Part shown: positions 1 to 6,689 of the stretch, in pieces
Position numbering within the stretch: the first letter of the stretch is position 1
Layout: every line of letters begins with the position of its first letter
IMG/VR virus record: IMGVR_UViG_3300006086_000039
Span: 1 to 22,313 of that record
Strand: one strand, 5' to 3'
DNA from: a virus
Length of the DNA stretch: 22,313 nt
Notes under the pieces: generated by a model
Told to the model about the DNA's origin: nothing
Seen by the model: only the letters and a program-made list of their open reading frames with translations
Database searches by the model: none
Program-made: the position numbers and the translations under genes

Positions 1-1
1 C

Positions 2-955
2 AATACGCAGACCGCGAACACAGTATTTGCCGGGCCAACGACGGGATCAGCGGCATCGCCAACTTTCCGCGGACTTGTTGCCGCGGACATCCCGGCCACG
101 TCGATTATAACAGCCTATTCAACGTCTTGCACTACGGCTTCCCCCTGCACTTGGACGATGGGGACTAATACGACCAAAATACAAGTCTGGGTTTGTGGAG
201 GCGGCGGCGGCGGTGGATATGGCGGAACCACGCGGGGTGGCTCTGGTGGTGCTGCCGGTTGGTGCCCCAATATGCCGTCTGGCACCTTTACCGCTTCCCA
301 ACTTACTCCTAGCCAAACTCTTTCCGTGGGTGCCGGAGGGACTGGCGGGATACCTCCTAGTACCGCCGCGACCATTGGAGGGTCAACTTGTTTTGGAAAC
401 GGCTCGACATGCGGATCGACAAAAGTGTCGGGCAACATTCTGTACGCGGGGGGTGGTTATTTTGGGCCAGGCAATGCAGTTGGGACCGGCCTTCCAGGCA
501 CACCATTTGATGTTGGTCAAACTGGCGGTAACACTACCAGCACCAACAGTTCAAGTTATCTTGGAGCAACGGCCGGCGGGAACGGCGCCACGGCGGCCGG
601 CACCTTCTCATTGGCCGTTGGTTCGCTAAATAACGCCGCCGGGGGATCGGGCGGTGCGGGTCCTTTAGCTGATCCTGGGGCCGTCGGAACCTTCACTATG
701 GGGTGTTCTGTTCAAGGAGCCGCGGGAGCAGCTGGGGCGAATGGGGGCTCACCTACCGCTATTGTCTCTGGTTATTATGGCCCTGGCTGCCCCGGCGGAT
801 CAGGGGGTGGAGGCACCACTGGTAATGGTGGCAATGGTGGTGCTGGGGTAGGTTATGGTTCCGGCGGTTCGGGCGGCGCCGGTTCTGCTTCGGGGACTCC
901 GGGGTCGGGCGCCGCTGGTCTTCCTGGCTTTATCCTGGTCGTGGAAAGCCAGTGA
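2..955 (+). CDS. Phage tail fibre / receptor-binding protein, C-terminal part (5' partial)
   Basis: The frame is open from the first bases of the window, so the start lies upstream and only about 317 codons are seen. The first residues read AGPTTGSAASPTFRG followed by LVAADIP, a motif that commonly ends the shaft of phage tail fibres. From about nt 190 to 940 the protein is a glycine-rich domain with many GG, GSGG and GNGG runs plus scattered Cys, Thr and Ser, like glycine-rich fibre tips that contact the host surface. The ATG at 158 is internal, not the start. The stop overlaps the GTG of the protease gene by 4 nt, so the two are translationally coupled. The fibre role is confident from composition and motif; the receptor is unknown. 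Confidence 0.85.
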   Translation, partial: NTQTANTVFAGPTTGSAASPTFRGLVAADIPATSIITAYSTSCTTASPCTWTMGTNTTKIQVWVCGGGGGGGYGGTTRGGSGGAAGWCPNMPSGTFTASQLTPSQTLSVGAGGTGGIPPSTAATIGGSTCFGNGSTCGSTKVSGNILYAGGGYFGPGNAVGTGLPGTPFDVGQTGGNTTSTNSSSYLGATAGGNGATAAGTFSLAVGSLNNAAGGSGGAGPLADPGAVGTFTMGCSVQGAAGAAGANGGSPTAIVSGYYGPGCPGGSGGGGTTGNGGNGGAGVGYGSGGSGGAGSASGTPGSGAAGLPGFILVVESQ

Positions 956-2304
956 TCTATCGTCGCACCTTCCTTTCCATACCGCCCATCGTTGCCGCCA
1001 GTGTATTGATGCTACCTTGGCGATCCGCGGAATGTATGTCTCGGCATGCCGCCTGGACTGGCAAGCGAGTTCCTGAAGATGTTGTCGTCGAGTTCATGGA
1101 TGGACGTGATCTCACTGATCCAGTCGTATCTTCTGTTCTGACGCGGCACCGCGCAAAACTCATTCAGGTTTTTAACAGGAAAGTTTTTCATTTTACCATT
1201 GCGGGATCGGATGCGGAACCGTTGGCGAGGGAACTTGTAGAAAATAATCTGGTAAAATATGCTGAACCAAACGGGCTATCTGAAACAAACGGTACACCGA
1301 ACGACACGAACTATGGAAGCCAGGGACACTTGCCTGTTCTGAACTGCCCGGCCGCGTGGAACACGCTTCAACTTAACAATCTGCCCTTGGCGACGATGCC
1401 TGTGTGCATTGATATTAACAATGGTTGTCAGACCTCACAGGCCGATCTATCCGCGAATATAATAAGTCAATGGAATATCGTAAATAGCAGTAGCACCTTA
1501 ACCGATACTATCGGACATGGGACTGCTTGTATCGGATATCAGGGTGCGGCCACGAATAACGCGGCTGGCGTCGCGAGCGTCGGCTGGGGCGGCTCCATTA
1601 TTCCTATACAGGTTAGTACTACTGGCTCTATATCATCAACAAACGTAGAAGCAGCTTTTCAGTGGATTATTAGTAATGTTCCTCCTCCAGGAACTATCAA
1701 CATGCCATTCAGCGGGTCCTCACTTTTAACGATTTCACTTACAACTACAATTCCGACACTTTATAAAATGGGATTTTTCCTTTGTTGCGGGTCACAGGAT
1801 ATAAGTTCAATCGAGGCACCTAATGGTGCATCGGTTAGTGATTTTACGCTTTGCACAACTGGCACGCAGGGTCAAGGAGGCAGTCCATTCGCGATTCCCA
1901 CGGATTGGACACCAGGATATGGGCCACCGTTTCTGGTCGGTCCTCCGCAGACAGGACGAGGTTGCGTGGTCGCTACCTGTGCTGGAACAGCCGCGACAGG
2001 TTTACTAACCACTGGTTTAAGCAACACTTATACCTCCTGGTACGGATGTTCCATGGCCACTTCAATTATGTCTGGAATCGTTAGATATCTCATGTGCGCT
2101 TATTATGCCGGTCTCGGACCTAAATTGTCTAACGCCGATATTTGGTATATTATAACAAATCCCGCCAATGGTACGGCCACGACGGGCTTTACGGGCGTCC
2201 CGGCACCATGGTCCAATCCACCGTTTCCATTATTGGATGCTTGTCTCGCGGCGGCTATAAGTGGCCAACGCTCTCCATTCTCTGGAAAGAGAGGAAGAAG
2301 ATGA
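952..2304 (+). CDS. Exported subtilisin-like (S8) serine protease
   Basis: A 450-aa protein starting at GTG 952, which overlaps the fibre stop. The N-terminus (YRRTFLSIPPIVAASVLML) is a signal peptide with a Tat-like RRxFL motif. Residues 40-108 resemble an inhibitor-I9-type propeptide ending in VKYAEPN. The catalytic triad is readable: Asp154 in VCIDINNG, His189 in GHGTA and Ser367 in GCSMATS (family consensus GTSMATP). The segment expected to carry the oxyanion Asn (AAGN) reads LCCGSQD, so Asn appears replaced by Ser281. The protein is rich in Cys, Ser and Thr. The gene has long AT-rich stretches (about 1440-1830) unlike its neighbours, suggesting transfer. Known role of the family is peptide hydrolysis; that it matures the fibre or digests a host surface layer is inference from position. 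Confidence 0.85.
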   Translation: MIYRRTFLSIPPIVAASVLMLPWRSAECMSRHAAWTGKRVPEDVVVEFMDGRDLTDPVVSSVLTRHRAKLIQVFNRKVFHFTIAGSDAEPLARELVENNLVKYAEPNGLSETNGTPNDTNYGSQGHLPVLNCPAAWNTLQLNNLPLATMPVCIDINNGCQTSQADLSANIISQWNIVNSSSTLTDTIGHGTACIGYQGAATNNAAGVASVGWGGSIIPIQVSTTGSISSTNVEAAFQWIISNVPPPGTINMPFSGSSLLTISLTTTIPTLYKMGFFLCCGSQDISSIEAPNGASVSDFTLCTTGTQGQGGSPFAIPTDWTPGYGPPFLVGPPQTGRGCVVATCAGTAATGLLTTGLSNTYTSWYGCSMATSIMSGIVRYLMCAYYAGLGPKLSNADIWYIITNPANGTATTGFTGVPAPWSNPPFPLLDACLAAAISGQRSPFSGKRGRR

Positions 2305-2393
2305 CGCTGCTAATTTACCGAGATACGCCGGACATGATCGGCACGGCACGGCCGCAAGGCGGCCAATATGACGCGGGAGCATTGGAACATTGA
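2301..2393 (+). CDS. Possible 30-aa peptide linking protease and PEP-CTERM genes
   Basis: A short frame starts at an ATG that overlaps the protease stop (ATGA) and ends in a stop overlapping the TTG of the next frame. The peptide begins MTLLIYRDTPDMIG and has no recognisable motif or membrane segment. The purine-rich GAGGAAGAAG just before the ATG can act as a ribosome binding site. Support is limited to the start/stop coupling used by most genes of the window, so it may be only a translational bridge. Confidence 0.4.
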   Translation: MTLLIYRDTPDMIGTARPQGGQYDAGALEH

Positions 2394-2680
2394 TCCTCAC
2401 CCACATCCGCATCCACTGCGTCTGGCTCTGGCGCTGGCTCACGTTCCGCCAATGGTCCGCCCTGCCACACATCATGCTCGGCAAGACGCCGCACATCGTC
2501 GCCGGAGCCGCCGCATTGGTCTGTGCCGGGGGTGCCGCGCTCGTCCCGCGTCTGATCGCCGTGCCACCGGTCCTGACGTATTCTCCGGCTGTCCAGGACG
2601 TGCCGGAGCCGTCTTCCCTGGCGGTGTTCATGGTGGGCGTGGTAGGGGTTGCCGTGCTGCGAAAGGGTCGAAAACTGTGA
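2390..2680 (+). CDS. Small protein with PEP-CTERM-like C-terminal sorting signal
   Basis: From TTG 2390 the product is 96 aa; from ATG 2474 it is 68 aa and starts with a signal-like segment (MLGKTPHIVAGAAALVCAGG). The C-terminus is a close match to a PEP-CTERM tail: V71-P-E-P74 followed by SSLAVFMVGVVGVAVL and the basic end RKGRKL, i.e. motif, one hydrophobic helix, then Arg/Lys. In bacteria this tail is recognised by the membrane enzyme exosortase, which removes it during export in exopolysaccharide-producing strains. The body between signal and tail is only about 20-25 residues, far shorter than usual cargo. The upstream frame is coupled by TTGA, which favours the longer form. No exosortase gene is present, so host processing would be needed. 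Confidence 0.65.
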   Translation: MILTHIRIHCVWLWRWLTFRQWSALPHIMLGKTPHIVAGAAALVCAGGAALVPRLIAVPPVLTYSPAVQDVPEPSSLAVFMVGVVGVAVLRKGRKL

Positions 2681-2707
2681 TCTGCGTCACACCAAAGTCA
2701 GGAAGAA

Positions 2708-3031
2708 GTGTCGGAGAATGATCCCTTCAGCGACATTCCCGGTGGCGCCCATGGCTCGGACAAGTCGTTGCATCATCAAATCGACGAAAATTCTCATGAT
2801 TTGGACGTTAACCGGGCGTCAAAAGATGGCGACACAACGGATGCGAGGACCCGATGGTATGCCGAAAGCCAGGAACATCGTCAGTCCCGGCTGTTCCGTC
2901 AGACGATTCTCATCGCGATTGGCTGCTCGATCGCGTCCGCGTTCGCGACGGCCGTGGCGCAGGCCATCATAGAATGGATGCGATCCATTACGGAAACGGC
3001 GGCTATCTGGATATGGTGGATGCCATGGTGA
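2708..3031 (+). CDS. Single-span membrane protein, unknown function
   Basis: A 107-aa product from GTG 2708, preceded by AGGAAG at a workable distance. Residues 1-62 are hydrophilic and rich in Asp, His and Ser. Residues about 65-88 (FRQTILIAIGCSIASAFATA) form one transmembrane helix, and the end is Trp-rich (IWIWWMPW). The stop TGA is shared with the GTG at 3028 of the next small frame. Topology suggests an inner-membrane protein with a cytoplasmic N-terminus. It could be a lysis or superinfection accessory protein, but nothing in the sequence identifies it. Confidence 0.6.
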   Translation: MSENDPFSDIPGGAHGSDKSLHHQIDENSHDLDVNRASKDGDTTDARTRWYAESQEHRQSRLFRQTILIAIGCSIASAFATAVAQAIIEWMRSITETAAIWIWWMPW

Positions 3032-3174
3032 CCCGGGCGCGCCGGGCATTTCCTTGGTTCAACACGTATGTCATTTGGCACTGCGGTCATCCCCGGATAT
3101 GCCGGGTACTGTGGTGGGGCGGCGGGACACTCCTGAGTTCGTTTATCATGCTGATGGTCATGGAGCGGCTGTAA
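3025..3174 (+). CDS. Small membrane protein (49 aa), unknown function
   Basis: Starts at ATG 3025 or the adjacent GTG 3028, both overlapping the preceding stop. The peptide has a basic start (MVTRARRAF), two Cys within HCGHPRIC and a C-terminal hydrophobic helix (LLSSFIMLMVM). The longer open frame upstream in this phase is a shadow of the previous gene. Coupling plus a clear membrane segment support it; the function is not recognised. Confidence 0.45.
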   Translation: MVTRARRAFPWFNTYVIWHCGHPRICRVLWWGGGTLLSSFIMLMVMERL

Positions 3175-3381
3175 CGCTCGACGCCGATCCGCCGTGGCCT
3201 CAGGATGCGAATGCGGCGCCTTACTCTTTTTGAGGCGCTGGAGTTCTGTTTCCTCCCTAAACTTTCCCGGCGCCGGAAACGGTGACCAGGATTTTTCGTT
3301 TGGCGGTCTTGCGCTGGCGCGGCGGGGCGGCTATGGTGCGGGGGCGTCGTTATGGCGCGAACCGCAAACCAGGAGGCCGTT
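3175..3381 (+). other. Gap with only tiny overlapping frames
   Basis: Two very short rightward frames chain through this gap: 3205-3285 (26 codons, MRMRRLTLFEALEF...) and 3282-3395 (37 codons from GTG, MTRIFRLAVLRWRGG...), joined by GTGA. Both encode strongly basic peptides without a good ribosome binding site. I see no terminator or promoter. They may be translational relics or spurious. Confidence 0.3.
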
Positions 3382-3837
3382 ATGGCAACCAGTGACGAAC
3401 TATACGGTTGGATCAATCGCGATTTTTGCCGCGCTGGCGGTTCGGACAAGAGCGTTTTGTTTGAGATGCCCTTGGGCGGCCAAGCGATGCGGTTCACGAT
3501 CTTTACCGATACAAACGCCTATCATATTAACGCACGGGATGCAGATGGATCAACGCGCGCCGATGGCTCCCCCGATCATGGCTATCTCGGCTGCATCGCG
3601 TCGTGCCGCAAACCACGCGCCGGAGAAGACTGGACGCGGGGGAACGATCTCGCTGACGGGGCTTTGACCGAGGAGACATGGCGCTGCATCCTGGCCGATA
3701 TCGTGGCCTATGAACTGGTCAAGGTGCATCGGCCACAAACGCCAGTCGCCACCCCCGATCCGAACGGAATCGCGGAAACAGGATCGGATTTGCCGGGCTC
3801 GCCGGTTTTTGGCACGGTCGGCCCCTCCATCGCCTGA
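3382..3837 (+). CDS. Unknown phage protein, 151 aa
   Basis: The start is set at ATG 3382 because a near-perfect AGGAGG lies 6 nt upstream; an in-frame ATG at 3352 has no such site. The soluble protein begins MATSDELYGWINRDFCRAG. Its middle (FTIFTDTNAYHINARDADGS) looks like beta strands, followed by a charged helical part (EETWRCILADIVAYELVKV) and a Pro/Gly-rich tail. No catalytic motif is recognised. It is the last gene before the terminator at 3897, so it closes the tail-associated transcription unit. Confidence 0.7.
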   Translation: MATSDELYGWINRDFCRAGGSDKSVLFEMPLGGQAMRFTIFTDTNAYHINARDADGSTRADGSPDHGYLGCIASCRKPRAGEDWTRGNDLADGALTEETWRCILADIVAYELVKVHRPQTPVATPDPNGIAETGSDLPGSPVFGTVGPSIA

Positions 3838-3896
3838 CCACGCCATAGCGCACAGAACCACCTGAGGGGTGCGCCACAGAACGGGTGTGGGAGATC

Positions 3897-3929
3897 AAGC
3901 GCCTCGGGCTTCGGCTCGGGGCGCTTTTG
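3897..3929 (+). terminator. Rho-independent terminator with UUCG tetraloop
   Basis: AAGCGCCTCGGGC pairs with GCTCGGGGCGCTT around a TTCG loop closed by C-G, giving a continuous 13-bp stem (two G-T pairs) followed by TTGCGTTT. It lies 60 nt after the stop at 3837 and ends the rightward tail/protease unit. The T-tract is short but the stem is very stable. Confidence 0.8.
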
Positions 3930-3933
3930 CGTT

Positions 3934-4010
3934 TGGCGGCGATAGCGGGGATCGAACCCGCTGCCTCTCCGTTATATGCCGCTCACTGCATGCCCGCGCC
4001 GTCCGGTGGC
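3934..4010 (-). other. tRNA 3'-half-like element (degenerate tRNA or att-site candidate)
   Basis: On the minus strand, 3961-3945 gives a perfect T-arm (GCGGG, loop TTCGATC, CCCGC), followed by a 7-nt acceptor-like TATCGCC, one discriminator base and CCA (3936-3934). Upstream there is an ATGC/GCAT D-arm-like stem, but only about 13 nt remain for the anticodon arm and no matching 5' acceptor GGCGATA lies in the right orientation, so it is not a complete tRNA. GGCGATAG occurs as a direct repeat on the plus strand at 3938 and 4008. Phage attachment sites often copy a host tRNA 3' end, which would fit, but no integrase gene is in the window. Confidence 0.4.
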
Positions 4011-4031
4011 GATAGGATAGCACGATTGGGG

Positions 4032-4060
4032 TTGACACACAACCACAAATCCGCGAATAT
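4032..4060 (+). promoter_or_regulatory. Sigma70-type promoter for leaderless HTH mRNA
   Basis: A perfect -35 TTGACA (4032-4037), 17-nt spacer and a weak -10 GAATAT (4055-4060) place the expected transcription start at or within a base of ATG 4067. No Shine-Dalgarno sequence fits between, so the HTH mRNA would be leaderless, as for phage lambda cI from its maintenance promoter. Confidence 0.6.
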
Positions 4061-4066
4061 GTAATC

Positions 4067-4276
4067 ATGACGCTCGAACAGGTTCTCGAAAAACTACGCT
4101 TAGAGGTCAAACAGGCCGGGTCTCAGGCCAAATGGGCGCAGGGGAAGCGTGTCAGCCGAAGTGCCGTGAGCTTCGCGCTCACAAGTAAGCGTGATCCTGA
4201 CCCGGCCGTGATTTCTGCCCTGGGACTGCGCCGGGTCATCAGTTACGAACCGATCTCGCCAGGAGCCTGGCCATGA
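4067..4276 (+). CDS. Small HTH DNA-binding regulator
   Basis: A 69-aa protein. Residues 17-58 (AGSQAKWAQGKRVSRSAVSF, then ALTSKRDPDPAVISALGLRR) follow the pattern of a short helix-turn-helix family common in alphaproteobacteria and their phages: GSQxxWAxxxxVSxxxVSxxLxxxREPxPxILxALGLRRV. It likely binds operator DNA as a dimer. It is the first gene after the terminator and appears to be read from a leaderless promoter. The stop overlaps the ATG of the next gene, so it heads the operon with the Fic gene. Whether it represses or activates cannot be read. Confidence 0.75.
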   Translation: MTLEQVLEKLRLEVKQAGSQAKWAQGKRVSRSAVSFALTSKRDPDPAVISALGLRRVISYEPISPGAWP

Positions 4277-4491
4277 GTGACCTGACCGGCGCAATCTTCG
4301 GGGCATCCGTCCTTCTCGGCGCTCCGGGTTCTCGATATCACATGGTCAATGCGAATGCTCAAGTCGAACAAAATAGTTTCTGGGCGTCCTGGATGGCCAA
4401 CACGCTCGCTACCCCACCGAAGCCGCCCGGCATTCACTGGACCAAGACCGGCGGGAAGACGTGGCGCGTTGAGATCGTGAGAGCGGCATGA
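4273..4491 (+). CDS. Unknown small protein upstream of Fic
   Basis: A 72-aa protein starting in the ATGA overlap with the HTH gene and ending in an overlap with the Fic gene. It begins MSDLTGAIFGASVLLGAPGS and ends KTGGKTWRVEIVRAA. The N-terminal 18 residues are mildly hydrophobic but too short and polar for a clear membrane helix. No motif is recognised. Its position could suggest a Fic partner, but the Fic protein carries its own inhibitory motif, so I do not call it an antitoxin. Confidence 0.65.
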   Translation: MSDLTGAIFGASVLLGAPGSRYHMVNANAQVEQNSFWASWMANTLATPPKPPGIHWTKTGGKTWRVEIVRAA

Positions 4492-5042
4492 TCAGCATTC
4501 AAGAGTTTCTCCGGGAAAGCCTTATGATCGAAGGCATTCGCCGCGAGCCAACGGATGCGGAGATCGAGGCGACATGCGCGTTTCTCGGCTCCGATTCATC
4601 TGCGGAAGATGTGATCGCACTTCAGAAAGTTTATGCGCCCGGCAAGCCATTGCGGGATAAAATCGGAATGAACGTCCAGGTCGGCGGCTATGTCGCGCCG
4701 CCGGGGAATCCGAATATGCGAGAGGAACTTGAGCACGTTCTGAATAACGCTGACCCTTGGAGTCTGCATGTTGCCTTTGAAATGTTACATCCATTCATGG
4801 ACGGTAATGGCCGCACAGGACGTGCGGTCTGGCTTTGGGTAATGTTCCAAAAACCCTTCCCCGCGAGCCCTTTGGCTATCGGGTTCTTGCACCGCTTTTA
4901 CTATCAGACGTTAGCGGCCCAGTCTGATATAGAGGTCAGAAAAACGCGGCGGGTCGAGCCTGATTCGCCCCCGGCCGAAGAAGACGGGCACCGGGCGTTG
5001 TGGGAACGGTCTGATCCACCCGAACCGAAGGAGGCGGCATGA
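4488..5042 (+). CDS. Fic-domain protein (putative AMP/NMP transferase), class II-like
   Basis: A 184-aa protein with the full Fic motif HPFMDGNGRTGR at residues 101-112 (catalytic His101, Asp105, Arg109, Arg112). Upstream is the conserved VQVGGYVAPPGNP flap-like region, and downstream FLHRFYYQTL matches the usual YY element. The N-terminus has S11-LMI-E15-G16, fitting the inhibitory (S/T)xxxE(G/N) helix whose Glu blocks ATP gamma-phosphate binding in class II enzymes. The E15-H101 spacing of 86 residues is shorter than usual in the family, so this is a compact version. Fic enzymes transfer AMP or another nucleotide to Ser, Thr or Tyr of target proteins. The target is unknown. Both ends overlap neighbouring genes (ATGA). 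Confidence 0.85.
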   Translation: MISIQEFLRESLMIEGIRREPTDAEIEATCAFLGSDSSAEDVIALQKVYAPGKPLRDKIGMNVQVGGYVAPPGNPNMREELEHVLNNADPWSLHVAFEMLHPFMDGNGRTGRAVWLWVMFQKPFPASPLAIGFLHRFYYQTLAAQSDIEVRKTRRVEPDSPPAEEDGHRALWERSDPPEPKEAA

Positions 5043-5173
5043 TCCCCCTCCTCGCCGGTCTCTACCTGCTAATCTCCTGGCCCTGGCGGCACCGGCATGA
5101 GACGCCGTGGTTCGCACCGGAAGCGCGAGTGTGGCAGAACATTCACGGATTTATATCGAAGGACACACTATGA
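5039..5173 (+). CDS. Small membrane protein (44 aa)
   Basis: The frame starts in an ATGA overlap with the Fic stop, preceded by GGAGG, and ends in an ATGA overlap with the next gene. The N-terminal stretch MIPLLAGLYLLISWPW is a short hydrophobic helix followed by basic WRHRHE and a polar tail. Coupling on both sides makes it credible. Function is not recognised. Confidence 0.6.
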   Translation: MIPLLAGLYLLISWPWRHRHETPWFAPEARVWQNIHGFISKDTL

Positions 5174-5508
5174 GCGCGACCGTCCCAGGTTGGGGTCTTC
5201 CCGAGGTGCCTAAGATGATGTGGAGCACAAATACAAATGGTGCGATGTGTATATTGCGGGATGGTAAATGGGAGACGCCGGAAACACCAGATGTAGCTTC
5301 GGTGTCATTACCTTTAGATGAAACCGGGCTGGTGTTCTGTGCTATCGCGATGACCTTGAAAGCCGCATTCGAGGGCCGTCCATTGGCGGGTCGGAATCGT
5401 CCGAGACTGGATGTGGACAAGCTGGCTCTTGATCTGACCAGGAAGATTCGCGAAGCAATCCAGGCGGAAAACGGAATCCGAGAAATCTGCACAAGGAAAA
5501 TCTCATGA
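5170..5508 (+). CDS. Unknown phage protein, 112 aa
   Basis: The start is ATG 5170, preceded by GAAGGACACACT, one of the recurring AAGGACACAC-type ribosome binding sites of this genome. Any earlier in-frame GTG is ignored for that reason. The protein is soluble with two Cys in the middle and ends in an amphipathic helical segment (KLALDLTRKIREAIQAENGI). It shares its first codons (ATGAGCGCGACC) with the holin-like gene immediately downstream. No domain is recognised. Confidence 0.7.
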   Translation: MSATVPGWGLPEVPKMMWSTNTNGAMCILRDGKWETPETPDVASVSLPLDETGLVFCAIAMTLKAAFEGRPLAGRNRPRLDVDKLALDLTRKIREAIQAENGIREICTRKIS

Positions 5509-5825
5509 GCGCGACCACCACCCCAACCACCAACACCCTGATCCGTGACGCCCAGGACGGCGTCGATCTCGCCAGTAAGGCCGCCAACAGTCCGGCGCTG
5601 ATGGCGTTCCTCCAGCAGATCGCGGGGACGCAGATCGCCGCCGCGCAGAAGAACCCGCTCGTGAGCCTCGGTGCCGGCGCGCTGGTGTCGGTCGCGGCTT
5701 ATTGGGGCGTCCACATCGACGGGCAGACCTCGACGCTTCTGGCAATCGGCACGGCCATCCTGGCGGGGGACATCTCGCAATGGTTCGCGGCGCGGGCGGC
5801 GGCTCCGGTGGCGGGGGCGAAGTGA
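5505..5825 (+). CDS. Holin-like membrane protein
   Basis: A 106-aa protein with a polar N-terminal 50 residues (AAQKNP) and two hydrophobic stretches, about residues 51-68 (LVSLGAGALVSVAAYWGV) and 74-92 (TSTLLAIGTAILAGDISQWF), ending in an Ala-rich tail. Size, helix pattern and location just before the endolysin fit a phage holin, which forms holes in the inner membrane to release the endolysin. Start and stop overlap the neighbours. Holins are too diverse for certainty from sequence alone. Confidence 0.65.
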   Translation: MSATTTPTTNTLIRDAQDGVDLASKAANSPALMAFLQQIAGTQIAAAQKNPLVSLGAGALVSVAAYWGVHIDGQTSTLLAIGTAILAGDISQWFAARAAAPVAGAK

Positions 5826-6076
5826 TGGCAAACTGCCGGCGCGCCGACACCGGCCGATGCGAGACATGCGGGGCGGCGCCGGATGAGGCGTGTCTAAGTT
5901 CAACACCGTTGCTTATGCAAAGCCAGGGGAATCCCCGAGCATTGGGCGCTTTTGGTTTCGCGGCGATGTTCCGAAGCGGCGCTTACGATCCCGTCGATTC
6001 TGAAATGGTCGCGGCGAAATTCGAGGCGCTTGGAATGGAAATTGAGCGGCTGACACCATCGCACAAAGGACCCTGA
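5825..6076 (+). CDS. Small Cys-rich protein between holin and endolysin
   Basis: The start is ATG 5825 in a TGATG overlap with the holin stop; the longer open frame upstream is a shadow. The 83-aa product opens with MANCRRADTGRCETCGAAPD and C29, giving a possible zinc knuckle (C4, C12, C15, C29), followed by helices (SEMVAAKFEALGMEIERL). The role is unknown. Confidence 0.6.
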   Translation: MANCRRADTGRCETCGAAPDEACLSSTPLLMQSQGNPRALGAFGFAAMFRSGAYDPVDSEMVAAKFEALGMEIERLTPSHKGP

Positions 6077-6077
6077 C

Positions 6078-6689
6078 ATGGCCGCCGACATCACTGCCCA
6101 GGTAACCGTCCCGATGGTCGCCAGACTGTTTCCCTCCACGCCGCAAGCCAACATCGCCGCGAACCTGCCGCACGTCCTGGCCGCGCTGTCGGCGCGGCAG
6201 ATCGGGGATCACGACATGGTGTGCGTGGCGCTGGCGAACATCGCGGCCGAGACGGCATCATGGGAGCCGGTCAAGGAAGGTGCGCCGAGCGAATGGAACA
6301 CATCGCCGGGCGGTCAGCACTTCGATCTCTATGACAACCGGCAGGACCTCGGAAATGGCCCCCACGACGGCCCGTTGTTTCCAGGCCGGGGCTTCATCCA
6401 ATTAACCGGGAGGTCGAACTACGCCAAATACGGTCCCGAGGTCGGCGCCGATCTGATCGCTGATCCCGATCTGGCCTGTGATCCGGTCATCGCGGCAAAA
6501 TTGCTGGCGGCGTTCCTGGCGGACAAGGAGCCGCGGTTCCGTGTCCTGCTCGCGGCGGACAATCTGGATTATGTGGCGCTCCGGCGGCTCGTGAACGGCG
6601 GGATCAATGGAATGACCGCGTTTCAGGCGACGTTCGACGCGGCGGATGATGCGGTGCCGATGGCAATGACTGGAGGAGATGCGTCATGA
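6078..6689 (+). CDS. Endolysin, GH19 chitinase-like muramidase fold
   Basis: A 203-aa soluble protein. It has the glycoside-hydrolase-19-type lysozyme features: ANIAAETASW with Glu58 as probable general acid, a second acidic residue Glu67, and the signature GRGFIQLTGRSNYAKYG (residues 103-119). Phage enzymes of this family cut the peptidoglycan glycan strand. There is no signal peptide or membrane anchor, so release would depend on the holin-like gene just upstream. AAAGGA precedes the ATG. Length is typical for single-domain phage GH19 endolysins. The stop overlaps the next gene. Confidence 0.9.
   Translation: MAADITAQVTVPMVARLFPSTPQANIAANLPHVLAALSARQIGDHDMVCVALANIAAETASWEPVKEGAPSEWNTSPGGQHFDLYDNRQDLGNGPHDGPLFPGRGFIQLTGRSNYAKYGPEVGADLIADPDLACDPVIAAKLLAAFLADKEPRFRVLLAADNLDYVALRRLVNGGINGMTAFQATFDAADDAVPMAMTGGDAS

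Noticed and set aside
195-629. 144-codon rightward frame inside the tail fibre gene
   Set aside because: Shadow of the glycine-rich fibre reading frame, which continues unbroken from the window start.
200-940. CRISPR array or tandem repeat locus
   Set aside because: The GG-rich units are irregular codon-level repeats of a coding sequence, without constant spacers.
3934-4010. Complete tRNA gene on the minus strand
   Set aside because: T-arm and CCA are present but the anticodon arm is about 8 nt too short and the acceptor stem has no proper 5' partner.
4273-4491. Antitoxin for the Fic protein
   Set aside because: No FiaT-like inhibitory (S/T)xxxE(G/N) motif in this protein; the Fic protein carries its own copy.
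5151-5906. 251-codon leftward frame opposite the holin-like gene
   Set aside because: Arg/Pro-rich composition of a GC-rich antisense shadow; the plus strand holds three overlapping genes with good starts and recognisable character.
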